Assembly (NCBI GenBank): GCA_036365145.1
Contig: JAEOAD010000034.1
Span: 17,761,501-17,825,500, forward strand
Direction of reading: 5' to 3'
DNA: 64,000 bases
Origin: Orientallactaga sibirica
Lineage: Eukaryota; Chordata; Mammalia; Rodentia; Dipodidae
Part shown: one piece after another, positions 33,401 to 44,985 of the stretch
Position numbering within the stretch: the stretch's first letter is position 1
How the letters are laid out: each line of letters opens with the position of its first letter
Translations under genes and position numbers: made by a program
The notes under the pieces: generated by a model
What the model was told of the DNA's origin: nothing
Seen by the model: only the letters and a program-made list of their open reading frames with translations
Databases searched by the model: none

Positions 33401-34231
33401 CTGCTGAGCTCTTCACATCACTGCTAAACTACCCTTTAAACTAAGTCAGAGAATGTTGTCTTCATTTCTGTCTTCATAAACTATATAGATATCAGCTATT
33501 GCTACACAAGATGGAAGGCACACTGAGAGGAACACAGTGTGTTCTGTTTGTTTTTATATATTCGTACACAGCTATGTTTCAAAATGAAAGCAAAGGTCTT
33601 TTAGTTGGCTGTTCCCTACAGTATTCCCAAGAGAAGCCCATGTACTTTCCAATTAAGCCCAGGTGAACTTGGCCCTGACCTGCAGCTGGAGCGTACAGTG
33701 TCAGAACAACTAGATGAAAAAAGTAAACAGAAAAGAGAAGAGTTTTTGTTTCCTTGTGCTGGCTCTCCTGCATTCCTAGTCATTTTTTTATCATTTTTTA
33801 TTCTTATATCAGGTCAAACCTCTGAGGGATAAGCATAGCCTTTCACCAATTGCTGCCACCTACTGCTCCCTTGTAATTCTCTTGTTTCTGTCATTGGCAC
33901 TCTGCTCTCAGCAGGAAGTGCTGCTTCAGCTAGGACATTCTGTCATGATTCATTTAAAGACAGCCTATGTTTGGCAAGATACCATAGGAGGTTCAAGGAA
34001 TGTGGGGAGAAATGAGTCTAAATTACTAAACTACCATAAGGGAAAGACTACTAAACAAATAAGAGGTGTGAGTGTTCAGAAAAGACAAGTGTACAAAGGA
34101 TCCACACAGCTAAACCTACTTGATAGATGGAACGGGGAGAACCACTCTCTGCCTGGCAAGTCAAGAATGATTTCAGAGATAAAATGTCCTTGGAGTAGTC
34201 CCTGAAGAATGACTTGAAACTCCCTGACAAT
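33401..34231. other. unassigned sequence
   Basis: Holds a 107-codon frame (33882-34205) with no recognisable domain. No splice or polyadenylation context makes it convincing, so it is treated as chance. Confidence 0.5.
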
Positions 34232-34400
34232 GGAGCAGAGTAGTTAAAAACTTTGCCTTTAGAATCATAAAGGGTTTGAAGTAATAGTCTTCACTCACTA
34301 TCCAGGTGACATTGGGCAAATTAGCTTTCTTTCTGTATTACTGAATTTCAATTTTCTCATAAATGAAATCATCTTTTAAGAATTAAACACAATGAAATTA
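34232..34400 (+). mobile_element. MIR SINE remnant (sense)
   Basis: AGAGTAGTTAAAAACTTTGC, TTTAGAATCATAAAGGGTTTG, CAGGTGACATTGGGCAAATT, TTTCAATTTTCTCATAAATG follow the sense MIR order (tRNA head, core, then the TGACCTTGGGCAAGT region). Confidence 0.65.
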
Positions 34401-34541
34401 TGTGTGAGAATGTGTATAAGTTTGATCACACTGTGTTTCTCAGAGTAAAACCACTCCAAGTGTAGTGATGACCATTTTAATTACTTTTTATAGGAAAGGG
34501 ATAGGAGTGGTTGCAGCAAAACATGCAGTTGACAGTACATT

Positions 34542-36071
34542 AAGATCAGGAGCATCCCACCTTTACCCTCCCCCCCATCCCACCCTCCCTATTGTCTGGT
34601 CCTCATAGTGCTTATTAGGTTTGGCAGCATCTTAGGTGGATTCAGGTTAGGAATGACAGATAGGGTGGGAGGGAGGATAAGGGTGGGGGGATACAAATAG
34701 GGACTCAAAAGGAAATGATACTATAAACCCTTTATTCTGAACAACAGGCTAAAACATTGATCATTCAGCAGGCCCACAAAGGGAACACCTGAACCACAGG
34801 AAAGTGGAGAGAACATCGTGAAGACCAACCTTAATCTTTTTCGTGCCTCTATCTCTCTTCTCTCTCCCTCTTTCTGTCTCTCTCCCTCTCCCTCTCCTCT
34901 CTATACTCACTTCCTCTTTCATATTATCTTTCTTTTTCTTCCCTTACCTCCCTTGGTGCTGACTTAAAACTCCCAGTAACAGCATGGGGTTAACTTTCAC
35001 AATGAGCTGTTGATCCAAGACACCTATAAGGTCTCCCCCCACACCCCCCAAAAAAGAGACCGATTTCTGTCAGAGGTCTTGATGACCCACCAAAGGTTAA
35101 TGGTAAGACCCTACTGTCAAAGACAGCACATGCATGTGAGACAAAACATGGAGAGACCTGGCCAGAATCTGGAAGAGTGTCAGTCCCCAGACAGTTAGCT
35201 AGTCTATTGCCAGAGGGTGCTACACGAGCAACTGGGGGTAAATGGCCAACATCTGTCCAAACAACTTGCAGTCTAAGATACCTAGCAGGAAACAACCTGA
35301 TGTAATGCTCAAACAAGTGCAGTAGTGGCACACAGCCAAGGTGGGTAACCAACTGCTCTTGATTTGGCTAATCCAATCAGTGGAATGGAACTCATTGCTG
35401 GGACTGGGAAATAAGTCAAAACCTTGTACAAAAATGAGCTCAGTCTCCAAGATCAAGACACCATCAAATGTGGGTGAGAAAAGGGTCTATGCATATAAAA
35501 TTCCCTCTAAAATATCTGTTGCCACCCCATATATCTAGTACTAACTTCTCTCTCTGTTGGAGAATTTGCTTATCTTTTTCAGATGGACAATGAACCCGAA
35601 GGGAAAATATAGGCCAATCACACCTCACCAGGGCCTCAGCTGAAACCATAGAGTAATGCAGGGGACAGGCAAGAGTACAGCGTTCTTGGTGATCATGACA
35701 CCAGAAAAAGGCTGAAGGAGATAAACACAGAGAACATCCAACTCCTACTAAGCCAGATATCCAGAGACACAGAGGCTCCCAAAACCTCATCACTGAAGTA
35801 GAACTAAGATGACCCCAAACGTGGCTCAGGGAAGTTCGTTGAAGAGGGGGCAGAAAGAGTGTTAGAGCCACAAGTTGGAGCATTATGCACAGAGACTTGG
35901 CCTATCCCCCATAACTCTTGACTACCCCCACAATGCATGACCCACATTACCCATTGATGAGGTTCCCTTTGGAAGAGGGAGGACAGGGAGGAGGATAATG
36001 GAGTCACCATTATGAATGTAAAATTAGAATAGTATCAATAGAAAAATAAATAGATAAAAGATCAGGAGCAT
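34542..36071 (+). mobile_element. 5'-inverted (twin-primed) L1 insertion with 14-bp target duplication
   Basis: AAGATCAGGAGCAT at 34542-34555 and 36058-36071. 34556-34655 is L1 in antisense: CTATTGTCTGGTCCTCATAG matches, reversed, the region at 47.1 kb. 34656-36057 is sense L1 from GGGTGGGAGGGAGGATAAGG through the pyrimidine tract and the whole 3'UTR to an A-rich tail. The antisense part overlaps the first ~45 bp of the sense part, a small duplication at the inversion junction. Open frames inside (e.g. 35464-35883 minus) are non-coding 3'UTR. Confidence 0.92.
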
Positions 36072-36113
36072 GGCCAAACATAATACATTATTGGCATTAA
36101 AAGGCAAATGAAG

Positions 36114-36250
36114 ATCCTGGGGAGATGATCAGTGGGTAAAGTGCTTGTCATATAAGCTTGAGGGCCTCAGTCCAGATCCCTACGTAAGATGACAGCCATG
36201 GTGGTCAGCACTTGTAATCCTACCTCTGGTAATGTGGAGATGGAAATATC
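36114..36250 (+). mobile_element. RSINE1/B4-like SINE
   Basis: A tRNA/ID-like head (CTGGGGAGATGATCAGTGGG, TAAAGTGCTTGTCATATAAG) is followed by a B1-like part (GCCATGGTGGTCAGCACTTG, TAATCCTACCTCTGG). Confidence 0.65.
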
Positions 36251-36335
36251 CCTCTGGCTTACTTGCTAACTAGTTATCCAATAAAAAAGCACTATGTTCA
36301 GAAAGATCCGCATTTGCAAAAACTAAGTAAGGTAT

Positions 36336-36837
36336 TGTGATGGTTAAGTTCTGTTGTCAACTTTATCTGATTAGGAATCCATAGGCATTCCCCTTGGTTG
36401 AGTCTCTGAGGCTGCTTCCAGGAAGAGCTGACTGAAGGAGCCAATCTTTCCTCCCCAGTGAGCCCTTCCTCCAAAGTGGGCAGCTTTGGAAGACTTTCTG
36501 TAAGGATGATTTGGGAGAAAAGATCCTCCTCCTCCTCCTGCCTTCCTGCAGGTGCTGCTTGTTGGTGAGTGCCTTCACTTGCATGTGCATCATTCCTGTT
36601 TGGATATCCTTCCTCAGCATTAGAACCAAATTTCCTTGGTCTTCCAGCACAGACTGAAGGGCTGGATTGGGACTTCTGATCCATCCAACCATGTGGACTA
36701 AGTAGATACCAGGTTCCTTGACTCTCAGGCCTTCAGACTGCTATTGTTGAATGGCTGTAAGTTAGCATAAATAAGTTCATTTCTCAATACAATTCATCCT
36801 GTCGGTTCTGTTTCTCTAGAGAAAGCTGACTAATACA
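36336..36837 (+). mobile_element. ERVL LTR, MLT2-like
   Basis: Begins TGTGATGGTTAAGTTCTGTT and GTCAACTTTATCTGATTAGG, contains CCATGTGGACTAAGTAGATA, and ends TCTAGAGAAAGCTGACTAAT then ACA. This is the characteristic layout of MLT2/ERVL LTRs. The middle is atypical. No clear target duplication. Open frames at 36298-36692 lie in the LTR. Confidence 0.7.
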
Positions 36838-36899
36838 ATTGGTAAGGTGGACATCAACTGAGAAGAATATTTGACCCAGACCACTGAGTTCTACATACA

Positions 36900-36975
36900 T
36901 AAACATATATGTATATGAGCATGCACATGCACTCACACACACATACACACAAACACACACCCCACGCACATACAC
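36900..36975. repeat. degenerate (CA)n/(TA)n tract
   Basis: Interrupted CA/CACACA/TACA repeats, giving a spurious Cys/Val-rich frame on the minus strand. Confidence 0.85.
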
Positions 36976-36995
36976 GTGTCAAAAACAAACAAAAA

Positions 36996-37211
36996 GGGGC
37001 TGGACAGATGGCTTAGCAGTTAATCTGTTTGCATGCAAAGCCTGGGAATCCCAGTTTGATTCTCCAGGACCCACATAAGCCAGATGCACAAGTGGGCGCA
37101 TGCATCTGGAGTTCATTTGCAGTGGCTGGGGGCCCTAGCATGCCCATTCTCTCTCTCTCTTTCTCTCTCTCTCTCTCCCTCTCCCTCTTTCTTGCTCTCA
37201 AATAAATAAAT
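36996..37211 (+). mobile_element. tRNA-derived SINE, subfamily A (sense)
   Basis: GGCTGGACAGATGGCTTAGC head, B-box-like GTTTGATTCTCC, CT tract, AAATAAATAAATAA tail. AAACAAAAAG lies on both sides (target duplication). Confidence 0.92.
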
Positions 37212-38225
37212 AAACAAAAAGAGCAAATGAAGATACTGAGTATTATCTTTCAAGATGAAAAAAAACAATATTGAATATTTCAAATATGAGTTTAGGGAGG
37301 ACAGACACTTGAGAATAAGGACTTTAAATTCCTTCTCAAAGAATCTTCCATACAGAGAAATGGGTTGGTCACTAAGCAATACATAGTACACAAGTTAATG
37401 TCCTTAAGAGGCTAGTTTAAATAGAAATACATAAAAGAAAGGATTATATATGGTTTATAACATCTTGTAAGGATTCAATAATGACTTTGACTCTCCAAAT
37501 AATTGGCATTTTCAAAATATGCATGAAGAGAGAGATAATAGCACTCAACACACCATTCAGAGTTTGGTCACTGACTGGATGTGGGGAGCAACAAGAGAAG
37601 GCAATGTCAATGGTGATCCATACAATAGCACAGATGCGCAGGCAAAGAACAAAGATTTATGGTGCATCTCACACTTCTTCCTTATCTAGTGAGAAATTTT
37701 TGATATATTGGTATATAACAATGTTTAGGGAACTAAATAGGATCATAAGACTTGCCAGAACTCTTTTAGATCACAGTGTTATAATGATGAAATTTATTCA
37801 TTCACAGATAGTTTACTACCCTATTACAAGATAGGTATGACTCAAACTGCAAGATGCAATTAAGCAATGTCCCTCACTCAAGAAGCTTGCATACTAGTAT
37901 AATAAGGATATTTTTGCTATAAATTAGTCAAGAATTGGACATCTGGCCACCCCCTCCCCATTGGCCTACTTCTTGAGATGGAATTAATCCCTAATACTGA
38001 AAACCTAGTCAAAACCCAATGGTGGGGTGGGTGAAAATATGGCTCAATGACTAAAGGCACTTTCTTACAAAACCTATGGCTGGGAAGGTAATAAACTGCC
38101 CTGGGTAGGGGCATACTATTGCTGTTTGGCTAAGCGGTTATATTATGCCCACGAAATTTCCTTCTAAATATTTTTATGCCTGTATATAAGTGATACTCTC
38201 ACTTTTGGTTAGAGAGGTTTCTTTT
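37212..38225. other. unassigned sequence
   Basis: 1 kb with a 117-codon sense frame (37481-37834). The translation has no recognisable motif and composition is not gene-like. Confidence 0.5.
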
Positions 38226-38401
38226 GGGGCTGGAGAGATGGCTTAGTGATTAAGGTACTTTCCTTAAAAGCCTAAAGACCAGAGTTCAATTTCCCAAAAC
38301 CCACGTAAGCCAGATGCAAAAGTTGACACATGTATCTGGAGTTAGTTTGCATTGGCTAATGGCCTGGCATACTCATTCTCTCTCTTTCTCTCTCTCTAAA
38401 A

Positions 38402-38452
<51 letters not shown>
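38226..38452 (+). mobile_element. tRNA-derived SINE, subfamily A, with (AAAT)n tail
   Basis: GGGGCTGGAGAGATGGCTTA head; the tail has expanded to about 13 AAAT units (38400-38452). Confidence 0.92.
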
Positions 38453-38459
38453 AAATATA

Positions 38460-38910
38460 TCAGAAAAAGAGAATATTATCTATTTAGATAGCAATGACTA
38501 CTGGAGAGTCCCAAAACTCAAGAACATGCTGGGAAGAAGCAACAATTGAATATTCAGCACTAAGTATGACATCTCTTTAATGTCTGTCAAGGATCATGGA
38601 TCACTGTAGAAGAGGAAGAAGAAAGAATGTTAATAGGAGTGCTTTAAATGTTGTCTTCTAGACACAAAGTATCCTTTGCATTCATGAAGTCACAGTAGCT
38701 GTTACCTGCACAAGACCTGCAAAATATTGGTACCATAAACATGTTGTCATTGATGGATGAAGGGGAGGGCAAAAAAAATGACATCAAAATAGAAGAGGGA
38801 CTAGTTGGAAAGAAGGAAAGGGGTTAGAGAATCAAAAGAAAGTGAAGGGAGGGGATTATGATCAGAATACATCATATATATGTATGAAGTTTGTCAATAA
38901 AAACATTTTA
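38460..38910 (+). mobile_element. L1 3'UTR fragment (sense)
   Basis: CACTGTAGAAGAGGAAGAAG, AAAGAATGTTAATAGGAGTG, GCTGTTACCTGCACAAGACC, TGACATCAAAATAGAAGAGG and GTTTGTCAATAAAAACATTT follow the older L1 3'UTR subfamily also seen at 4.8-5.2 kb. Confidence 0.75.
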
Positions 38911-39009
38911 AGAAAGAATCTAACATCCTCCTACTCCATAATAGCTTGGTGGATTGGACTCCTCGTGCCAGGTGTTGGTGGCCCAAATATCAATTAATTA
39001 TAGAACGCC
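38911..39009. other. unassigned sequence
   Basis: Short spacer, nothing recognised. Confidence 0.5.
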
Positions 39010-39130
39010 CCTTGAGGTAAGCACATCATTTCCATATGGAACATGGCAAAATTAAGATTTCAAACATCTGAGAAGCTTTGCAGGGTCCACACAGGAACAT
39101 AATAATAAAAGTAGGAATTGAAGCTGAGTA
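39010..39130 (-). mobile_element. possible MIR remnant
   Basis: GAGGTAAGCACATCATTTCC, GGAACATGGCAAAATTAAG, GGTCCACACAGGAACATAAT and GTAGGAATTGAAG weakly follow reverse MIR order. Confidence 0.4.
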
Positions 39131-39941
39131 GGCAGATGGTCATGATGGACTCTTTGGAGGGTAAGTAGAAAGATATGGGGGAAAGCATCATAATTAATAC
39201 AAATGTGTGTTTTGAACATGGCATAAAAGATCTTCATTTCTCTTTTGTAGACTATAAACCCAAAGCTCAACCAATCTTCATGGGGGGACTCGGGGGCAAG
39301 GGTTTAAAAGACTTAGAAGTGCTTTAGATTGGAGATTTCATAAGGCCACTTACATTTCCATCCAAATAGTATTAAAAACATCATCACAACAACACCATGA
39401 AGTTAAATACCCTTGTTAAAGTGATCACACATTTCCAGTTAAATAATAGCCATAGGAGAGGGCAATTAGCAGATGCGGTCAGGAGAAAAAAAAAGATATG
39501 TTTTCTGATGAGATTGGAAATGAGATGGAGAGTCAATGAGGCAGAAATATACAAGACAGTATTTCCCCCTGAAGTTTCTTGAATGCTGTTACTAATTATA
39601 CCTTAAGTTTCTCAGCATCCTAAGTGGAAAAGAGATCAGGATCAAGGAAGTTCAAGGAGACTGATCAGCAATCCCACCCCCAAGTGGTCACTCTTAAGAC
39701 TTTTCTCCAAAGTACTGTCCTTGCTGCATTCTTGCTGAGACTTCATATCATGAGAGCAGAGAAGGACTTTGTCATTGTGTCTGGTACTGCATGCCAAAAG
39801 AAGCAAGGGAACATATATCTGTCCTGGTAATGAGGAAGAGTTCATTAACCTGACAACAGAAAATTAGGTATTTGGTGTAAATTCTATTCCCCAATTTCTA
39901 CAAATATGTCGGACTTTAACTGATTCTGGCTGCATGTGATA
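39131..39941. other. unassigned sequence
   Basis: About 800 bp with no recognised repeat; sense/antisense frames of about 67 codons overlap at 39.6-39.8 kb without domains. Confidence 0.5.
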
Positions 39942-39959
39942 TTTAAAGTATCCACTGTT

Positions 39960-40212
39960 GGGCTGGAGAGATGGCTTAGCGGTTGAGGCGCCTGCCTGCT
40001 AAGCCTAAGAACCCGGTTCCAATCTCCAGGTCCCACGTTTAGCCAGATGCAGTGACACAAGGGTGCAATGCCACACTTGACCACAAGGGGGCACACACAT
40101 CTGGATTTCGTTCACAGCAGCTGAGAGACTGCTGGCACACCCACCTCTATATGTCTTCCTCTCCCTCTGTCTGTCTCTCTCTGTGTCTCTCTCCAAAAAT
40201 AAATTTATTTTT
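39960..40212 (+). mobile_element. tRNA-derived SINE, subfamily B (sense), 18-bp target duplication
   Basis: Perfect duplication TTTAAAGTATCCACTGTT at 39942-39959 and 40213-40230. Head GGCTGGAGAGATGGCTTAGC, B-box-like GGTTCCAATCTCC, subfamily B block (GTGACACAAGGGTGCAATGC), CT tract, AAATAAATTTATTTTT tail. The cleanest and probably one of the youngest SINEs here. Confidence 0.97.
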
Positions 40213-40230
40213 TTTAAAGTATCCACTGTT

Positions 40231-40410
40231 CTTATTCAAGAAATATAAAATAAGAAAAGTCTTTGTAAGACAGTGAGGGAAAATGAAAAAAAAAATGTAC
40301 TTTGCATTCCTGTATACCTTATTTTAAATTATTCTGATGGTTACATTTAGTAACTGCTATGGTTCTGAGCTCATTTGAGTGTATTCTTCTCTCTTTTCTC
40401 ACTCCCTCTC

Positions 40411-40447
<37 letters not shown>

Positions 40448-41320
40448 CGCGCGCATGCACACACGCACATTTTTCCCCTTTAAAATTAAGAAAATTTAAC
40501 ACTCAAGTATTGTGTTTATTAGTTCTGGCTTTGCTTTTGACCAAATCAATCATGGTGAAACTTGTTTTAATCAATGATACAAAACAAGAGATAAAGACCT
40601 ATTTAATTTTTCTCTCACAGTTTTTCTGAAGATTACAAGATCATATGGGATTGGATGCACTTAACAAACAGCAAATTTTCTTTTCAATATTTATGATCAT
40701 TATGCCTAAGATGATTTTATAGGTTGGGTAAGATTCTCATTGCAGACCCATCTTTCATTGATTAGGGGAGCATGTACTGTGTCCATGGCAATCTTAGAGT
40801 CATTATTTTAGGAATCTCACTATGTACGAGGTTTTCAGTAACCAAGTCTACCTCTAAGAAGCCAGCTGCTTTCAGTGCCTCTAATTACATGAAGCAAAAG
40901 ATCTTGGAGGAAATTTTGTGGCCTCAAGGAGCATTATTAATGGAGGTCCCTTCTAGAGATGTAATTTTTGAAGCAATTTTCCATGAAATTGCTGAATGTG
41001 TATATCCATATAAATTTGAGTCCATTTGGTACAGTTTTCATTTAGCCAAATGATTGTACTGATGACATGTTTTTAGCAGATATTCTGGCTTAGTAGAAAG
41101 GCATACATGTATTGCATGTGTCTAGAAAAGTTCAAACTTGCTTGACAAATGATTCCACAAGAGTTTCCTCATTTCTGTTTCTATTCCCTGATGCACTATA
41201 ATCATGGATTTTGTAACTGAGTAACAAAAAGGTCTGTATCTCTGAAATCTTTAGTTAAGGCTAGAAAACACTTTAACCAGAGGAATTATATTTCATCATG
41301 CGTTGTGGCCTAACAGACTA
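40231..41320. other. unassigned, low-repeat sequence
   Basis: Only (CA)n interrupts it. A 93-codon sense frame (40772-41053) sits in a repeat-free stretch but shows no domain; I cannot call it a gene or an exon. Confidence 0.45.
40413..40457. repeat. (CA)n plus 14-bp CG-rich palindrome
   Basis: About 16 CA units run into the self-complementary CATGCGCGCGCATG (40444-40457). Alternating purine-pyrimidine sequence is prone to Z-DNA. Confidence 0.9.
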
Positions 41321-41324
41321 ACAT

Positions 41325-41450
41325 AGTGAGTGGGTTAAAAGATAATTGGAATCAGGAAGACCTAGTTTTGAATCCTGGACTTGCTCCACATAGCACAAAA
41401 GTGTACCAAGTTTAGATTTCCATCCTTGGAAGGGAAGGGCAGTATAAATA
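41325..41450 (+). mobile_element. MIR remnant (sense)
   Basis: GGTTAAAAGATAATTGGAAT, CAGGAAGACCTAGTTTTGAA, TCCTGGACTTGCTCCACATA match the tRNA-derived head of MIR. Confidence 0.6.
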
Positions 41451-41790
41451 CCAGAGTTTCACCATCATTTTCAAAACAAATAAGGGTTTAACACAAAGCT
41501 GGAGTATAAGGTACTTATTAAGTGATTGATGTTATTGACATGCTCCTTAAATATTTATGCCAAATAAAACCAAAACAAAATGTAGGTGTATGTACACTCA
41601 TGTTTGTAAACCTCAAAGGCCAGAATTGTTACATAATTGGTTATAATCAGCCTCCAAAGTTTTATAATCAATTAAGTATTAATTGGTAAAGGAGAGTGAG
41701 TTTCAAGTGACCTTAGAAATGAGTCAGTACAGACTTTCCTTTCAATGGAAGAATCTGAATTCAGAGAGAATATCTGTCCTTTATATAAGT
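41451..41790. other. unassigned sequence
   Basis: About 340 bp up to the start of the L1, nothing recognised. Confidence 0.5.
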
Positions 41791-43340
41791 GGTAGAAATA
41801 GCATAATTCAATATCATCTCATTAAAAAATACCTGAACATCAGCTCCCAGAGACAGAACAACACACTTTTAAACAATAAATGGATAGTGAGTGAAATAAA
41901 AAATGAAATTGCAAAATTTCTAGATTTGAATCACAATGAAAACACATAGTATCAAAACTTATGGAACACAATGAAGACAGTCCTTAGGGAAAAATTCATA
42001 GCACTAAATGTCATTATAACTAAGACAGAGAGATCCCAAATCAATAACCTAACCATCCATCTAAAGGCATTGGAAAAACAAGAACATTCCAACTCAAGAA
42101 ACATCCAGATGGAAAGAAATAATCAAGATCAGAGCAGAAATTAATGAATTGGAAACTAAGAAAGCATTTAAGAAAATTGATGAAACAAAGAGCTGGTTCT
42201 TTAAAAAAATAAACAACATTGATAAACCCCTGGCCAATTTGATCAAGTGAAAAAAAATATGCTTCAAATTAACAAAACTATAAATGAAAAAGAAGAGATC
42301 ACAACCGACATAAGTAAAATTAGAAGAATCATCAGGATTTCCTTCCAAAACCTCTACTCCACAAAGCTGAATAATCTGGAAGAAAAAGATAAATTCCTGG
42401 ACACATACCATCTACCAAATCTAAACTCAGAGCAGATCAGTCTCCTAAACAAACCTATCACACCCATCAAGATAGAAAAATTAAGCAAAAACCTCCCCAA
42501 AATGAAGAGTCCAGGACAAGAATGCTTCTTAGCAGAATTCTATCATACCTTCATGGAAGAACTTAAACGAATTCTTCTCAAAGTGTTCCACATAATTGGA
42601 GAACAGGCAAAGTTCCCCAACTCCTTTTATGAAGATAGTATTTTCCTAATACCAAAACCAGACAGAGATGCAACAAGAAAACAAAACTATAAGCCTATAT
42701 CCCTGAGGAATGTAGATGCAAAGATCCTGAACAAAGTCCTCATAAACCAAATTCAACAACACATCAAAAGCATTATCCACCTTGATCAAGTAGGTAGGCT
42801 TTATCCCAGGAATTCAGGGTTGGTACAACATATAGGAATTTGTCCATGTAATATATCACATAAATAAGCTTAATCACAAAAACCACATGATCATTTCAAT
42901 AGACACAGAAAAGGCCTTTGACAAAATACATCACTTCATGATCAAAACATTGGACACAGTAGGCATGGATGGTATATATCTCAACATATTAAAGGCTATA
43001 TATAAAGCATGTAAAGCACAAATAAGATTAATAGGGAAAGACTCAAGGAATTCCCATTGAGATCAGGAACAAGATGGGAGTGTTCACTCTCACCTTGATG
43101 CTTCAACATGATACTAGAAGTCCTAGCCCAAGCAATAAGACAGGAGAAAGAAATAAAAGGCATACAAATTGGGAATGACTCAAGAGCCTCCATCACAAAA
43201 CTGTTAAAGATAATTAATTCCTTCAGCAAAGTATCAGGATACCAAATCAGTTGACTTCCTAAATCCAAAGGACAGAGATACAGAGAAATTAGGAATATTG
43301 TTCCATTTTCAATAGCAATAACAACAACAAAAATCTTGGA

Positions 43341-43510
43341 ATAGATGGGTGCGGTGGCACATGCCTTTAATCCCAGCACTGGGGAGGCAGAGGTAACAGG
43401 ATCACCGAGAGTTAGAGGCCACCCTAAGACGACATAGTGAATTCCAGATCAGCCTGAGCTAGAGTGAGACCCTATCACAAAAAAACAAACAAACAAACAA
43501 ACAACAACAA
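43341..43510 (+). mobile_element. B1 SINE inside L1
   Basis: GGGTGCGGTGGCACATGCCT, TTTAATCCCAGCACTGGGGA, GTGAATTCCAGATCAGCCTG, AGCTAGAGTGAGACCCTATC and an A-rich tail with CAAA repeats. L1 text CTTGGAAT is repeated after it as CCTGGAAT, giving an approximate target duplication. Confidence 0.93.
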
Positions 43511-43631
43511 CAACAAAAAAAAACCCTGGAATAACACTAACCAAGTATGTTAAAGACTTATATAATGAAAACATATAACTACTCAAGAAAGAAATGGAGG
43601 AGGACTTGAGAAGACGGAAAGACTTGCCAAG

Positions 43632-43770
43632 CTCCCACATAAGCCAGATGCACACGGTGGTGCATGCATCTGGAGTTCGCTTGCAGTGGGTAAAGGCCCT
43701 GGTGTGCCCATTCTCATTCTCTCTCTCTCTCTCCCTCATTCTGTCTCAAATAAATAAATATAAAATTTTT
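43632..43770 (+). mobile_element. tRNA-derived SINE, subfamily A, 5'-truncated, inside L1
   Basis: Lacks the tRNA head, starting at CTCCCACATAAGCCAGATGC. It has the body, CT tract and AAATAAATAAATAT tail. The following AAATTT-rich stretch to 43805 is low-complexity before L1 resumes at AATTCATATGGATTGGCAGC. Confidence 0.85.
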
Positions 43771-44602
43771 TAAATTAAAATTTAAATTTAAAAAAAATTT
43801 AAAAATTCATATGGATTGGCAGCAGGCCTTGGATATCCAAGCATATCCTCAGCAAAAGAAACACCTCTGGAAGCCTCACCATACCTGATCTAAAGCTCTA
43901 TTACATGGCCATGGTAACAAAAACAACATGGTACTGGCATAAAAACAGAATTATAGAACAATGGAACAGAATTGAGGATCCAGACTTTAGGTCAAGTAAC
44001 TACAGCTACTTGATGTTTGACAAAGACCCTAATAATGTAGACTGAAGAAAAGACAGAATCTTCAACAAATGGTGCTGGACAAACTGGATAACCAAAAGCA
44101 GGAAAATGAAACTAGACCACACATCTTGCCATGCACAAAAATCAAGTCCAAATGGATCAAAGATCTCAATATAAGACTTGAAACTCTGCTATTACTGGAA
44201 GAGAAAACAAGAGGAACTTTCCACAATATAGGAGTGGGGAAAGACTTCCTTAACAAACCCCAGTATCTCAGGAACTTAAATAATCACTCAACCATTGGGA
44301 TCTCATGAAGCTGAAAAGTTTTATCACAGGCAAACAGAATAATCAAAGTCAATAGACTACCCACAGAGTGGAAGAAAAATTTTGCTAGCTATAAAAACTG
44401 ACAGAGGCCTAATTTCTAGAATCTGCAAAGAACTCAAAAACCTAAACAATAAAAAAATCAAACAACCCACACACAAAGTGGGGCAGAGAACTGAACAGGG
44501 AGTTCTCAGAGGAAGAAATATAAATGGCAATCACACACATAAGAAAAGGTTCAACATCCCTAACCATCAGGGAAATGCAAACTAAAACTATGAGATTCCA
44601 CC

Positions 44603-44985
44603 TGTAGAAGACAGCATCAGGTCCGCTGAGATGAACTTCCAGACCAGGCACAGTTATGGAGGAAGGGATATTATTTATTGAAGCTTACAGATCCAGGGGA
44701 AGTTCCATAAAGGCAGGAGAAGCAGCCTGCTTTCACAGGGCCAAGCAGAGAGAGAAAAAGCCAACCAGCCACCACAGCACACAGAGCAAAACTACAGCCA
44801 AAAGGTCACACAGCACACTTCAGGAACTCCTGCTAGGCACATTTGCATATCTTTACAATGGAATCTCAAACTCACACCTTAAGACCAGCCCCCAGTGACA
44901 TTGCCACTAGCAAGGTGATTGCAGATGCAAACTATAACTAATAAAACACTGAATATATTGGGGGACATATATTCAAACTACCACA
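44603..44985 (-). repeat. left LTR (3' LTR in element orientation) of MaLR-type element 1
   Basis: 383 bp, TG...CA ends, about ten mismatches by eye to the right LTR of identical length. Element sense is the minus strand: TGTGGTAGTTTGAATATATG start, AATAAATAATATCCCTTCC polyadenylation region. Confidence 0.95.

Noticed and set aside
33882..34205. 107-codon frame in unassigned DNA
   Set aside because: No domain, no splice or promoter context, MIR remnant immediately downstream; consistent with chance.
35464..35883. 139-codon antisense frame
   Set aside because: Lies wholly in L1 3'UTR; its apparent similarity to the frame at 19223-19504 is repeat homology, not a gene family.
36298..36692. Two overlapping antisense frames of 128 and 109 codons
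   Set aside because: Both lie in the MLT2-like LTR, overlap in different frames and have no domain.
42247..42867. 206-codon open frame, the longest in the window, as a possible gene
   Set aside because: It is the L1 ORF2 reverse-transcriptase N-terminal region, frameshifted at its end and lacking the catalytic block downstream.
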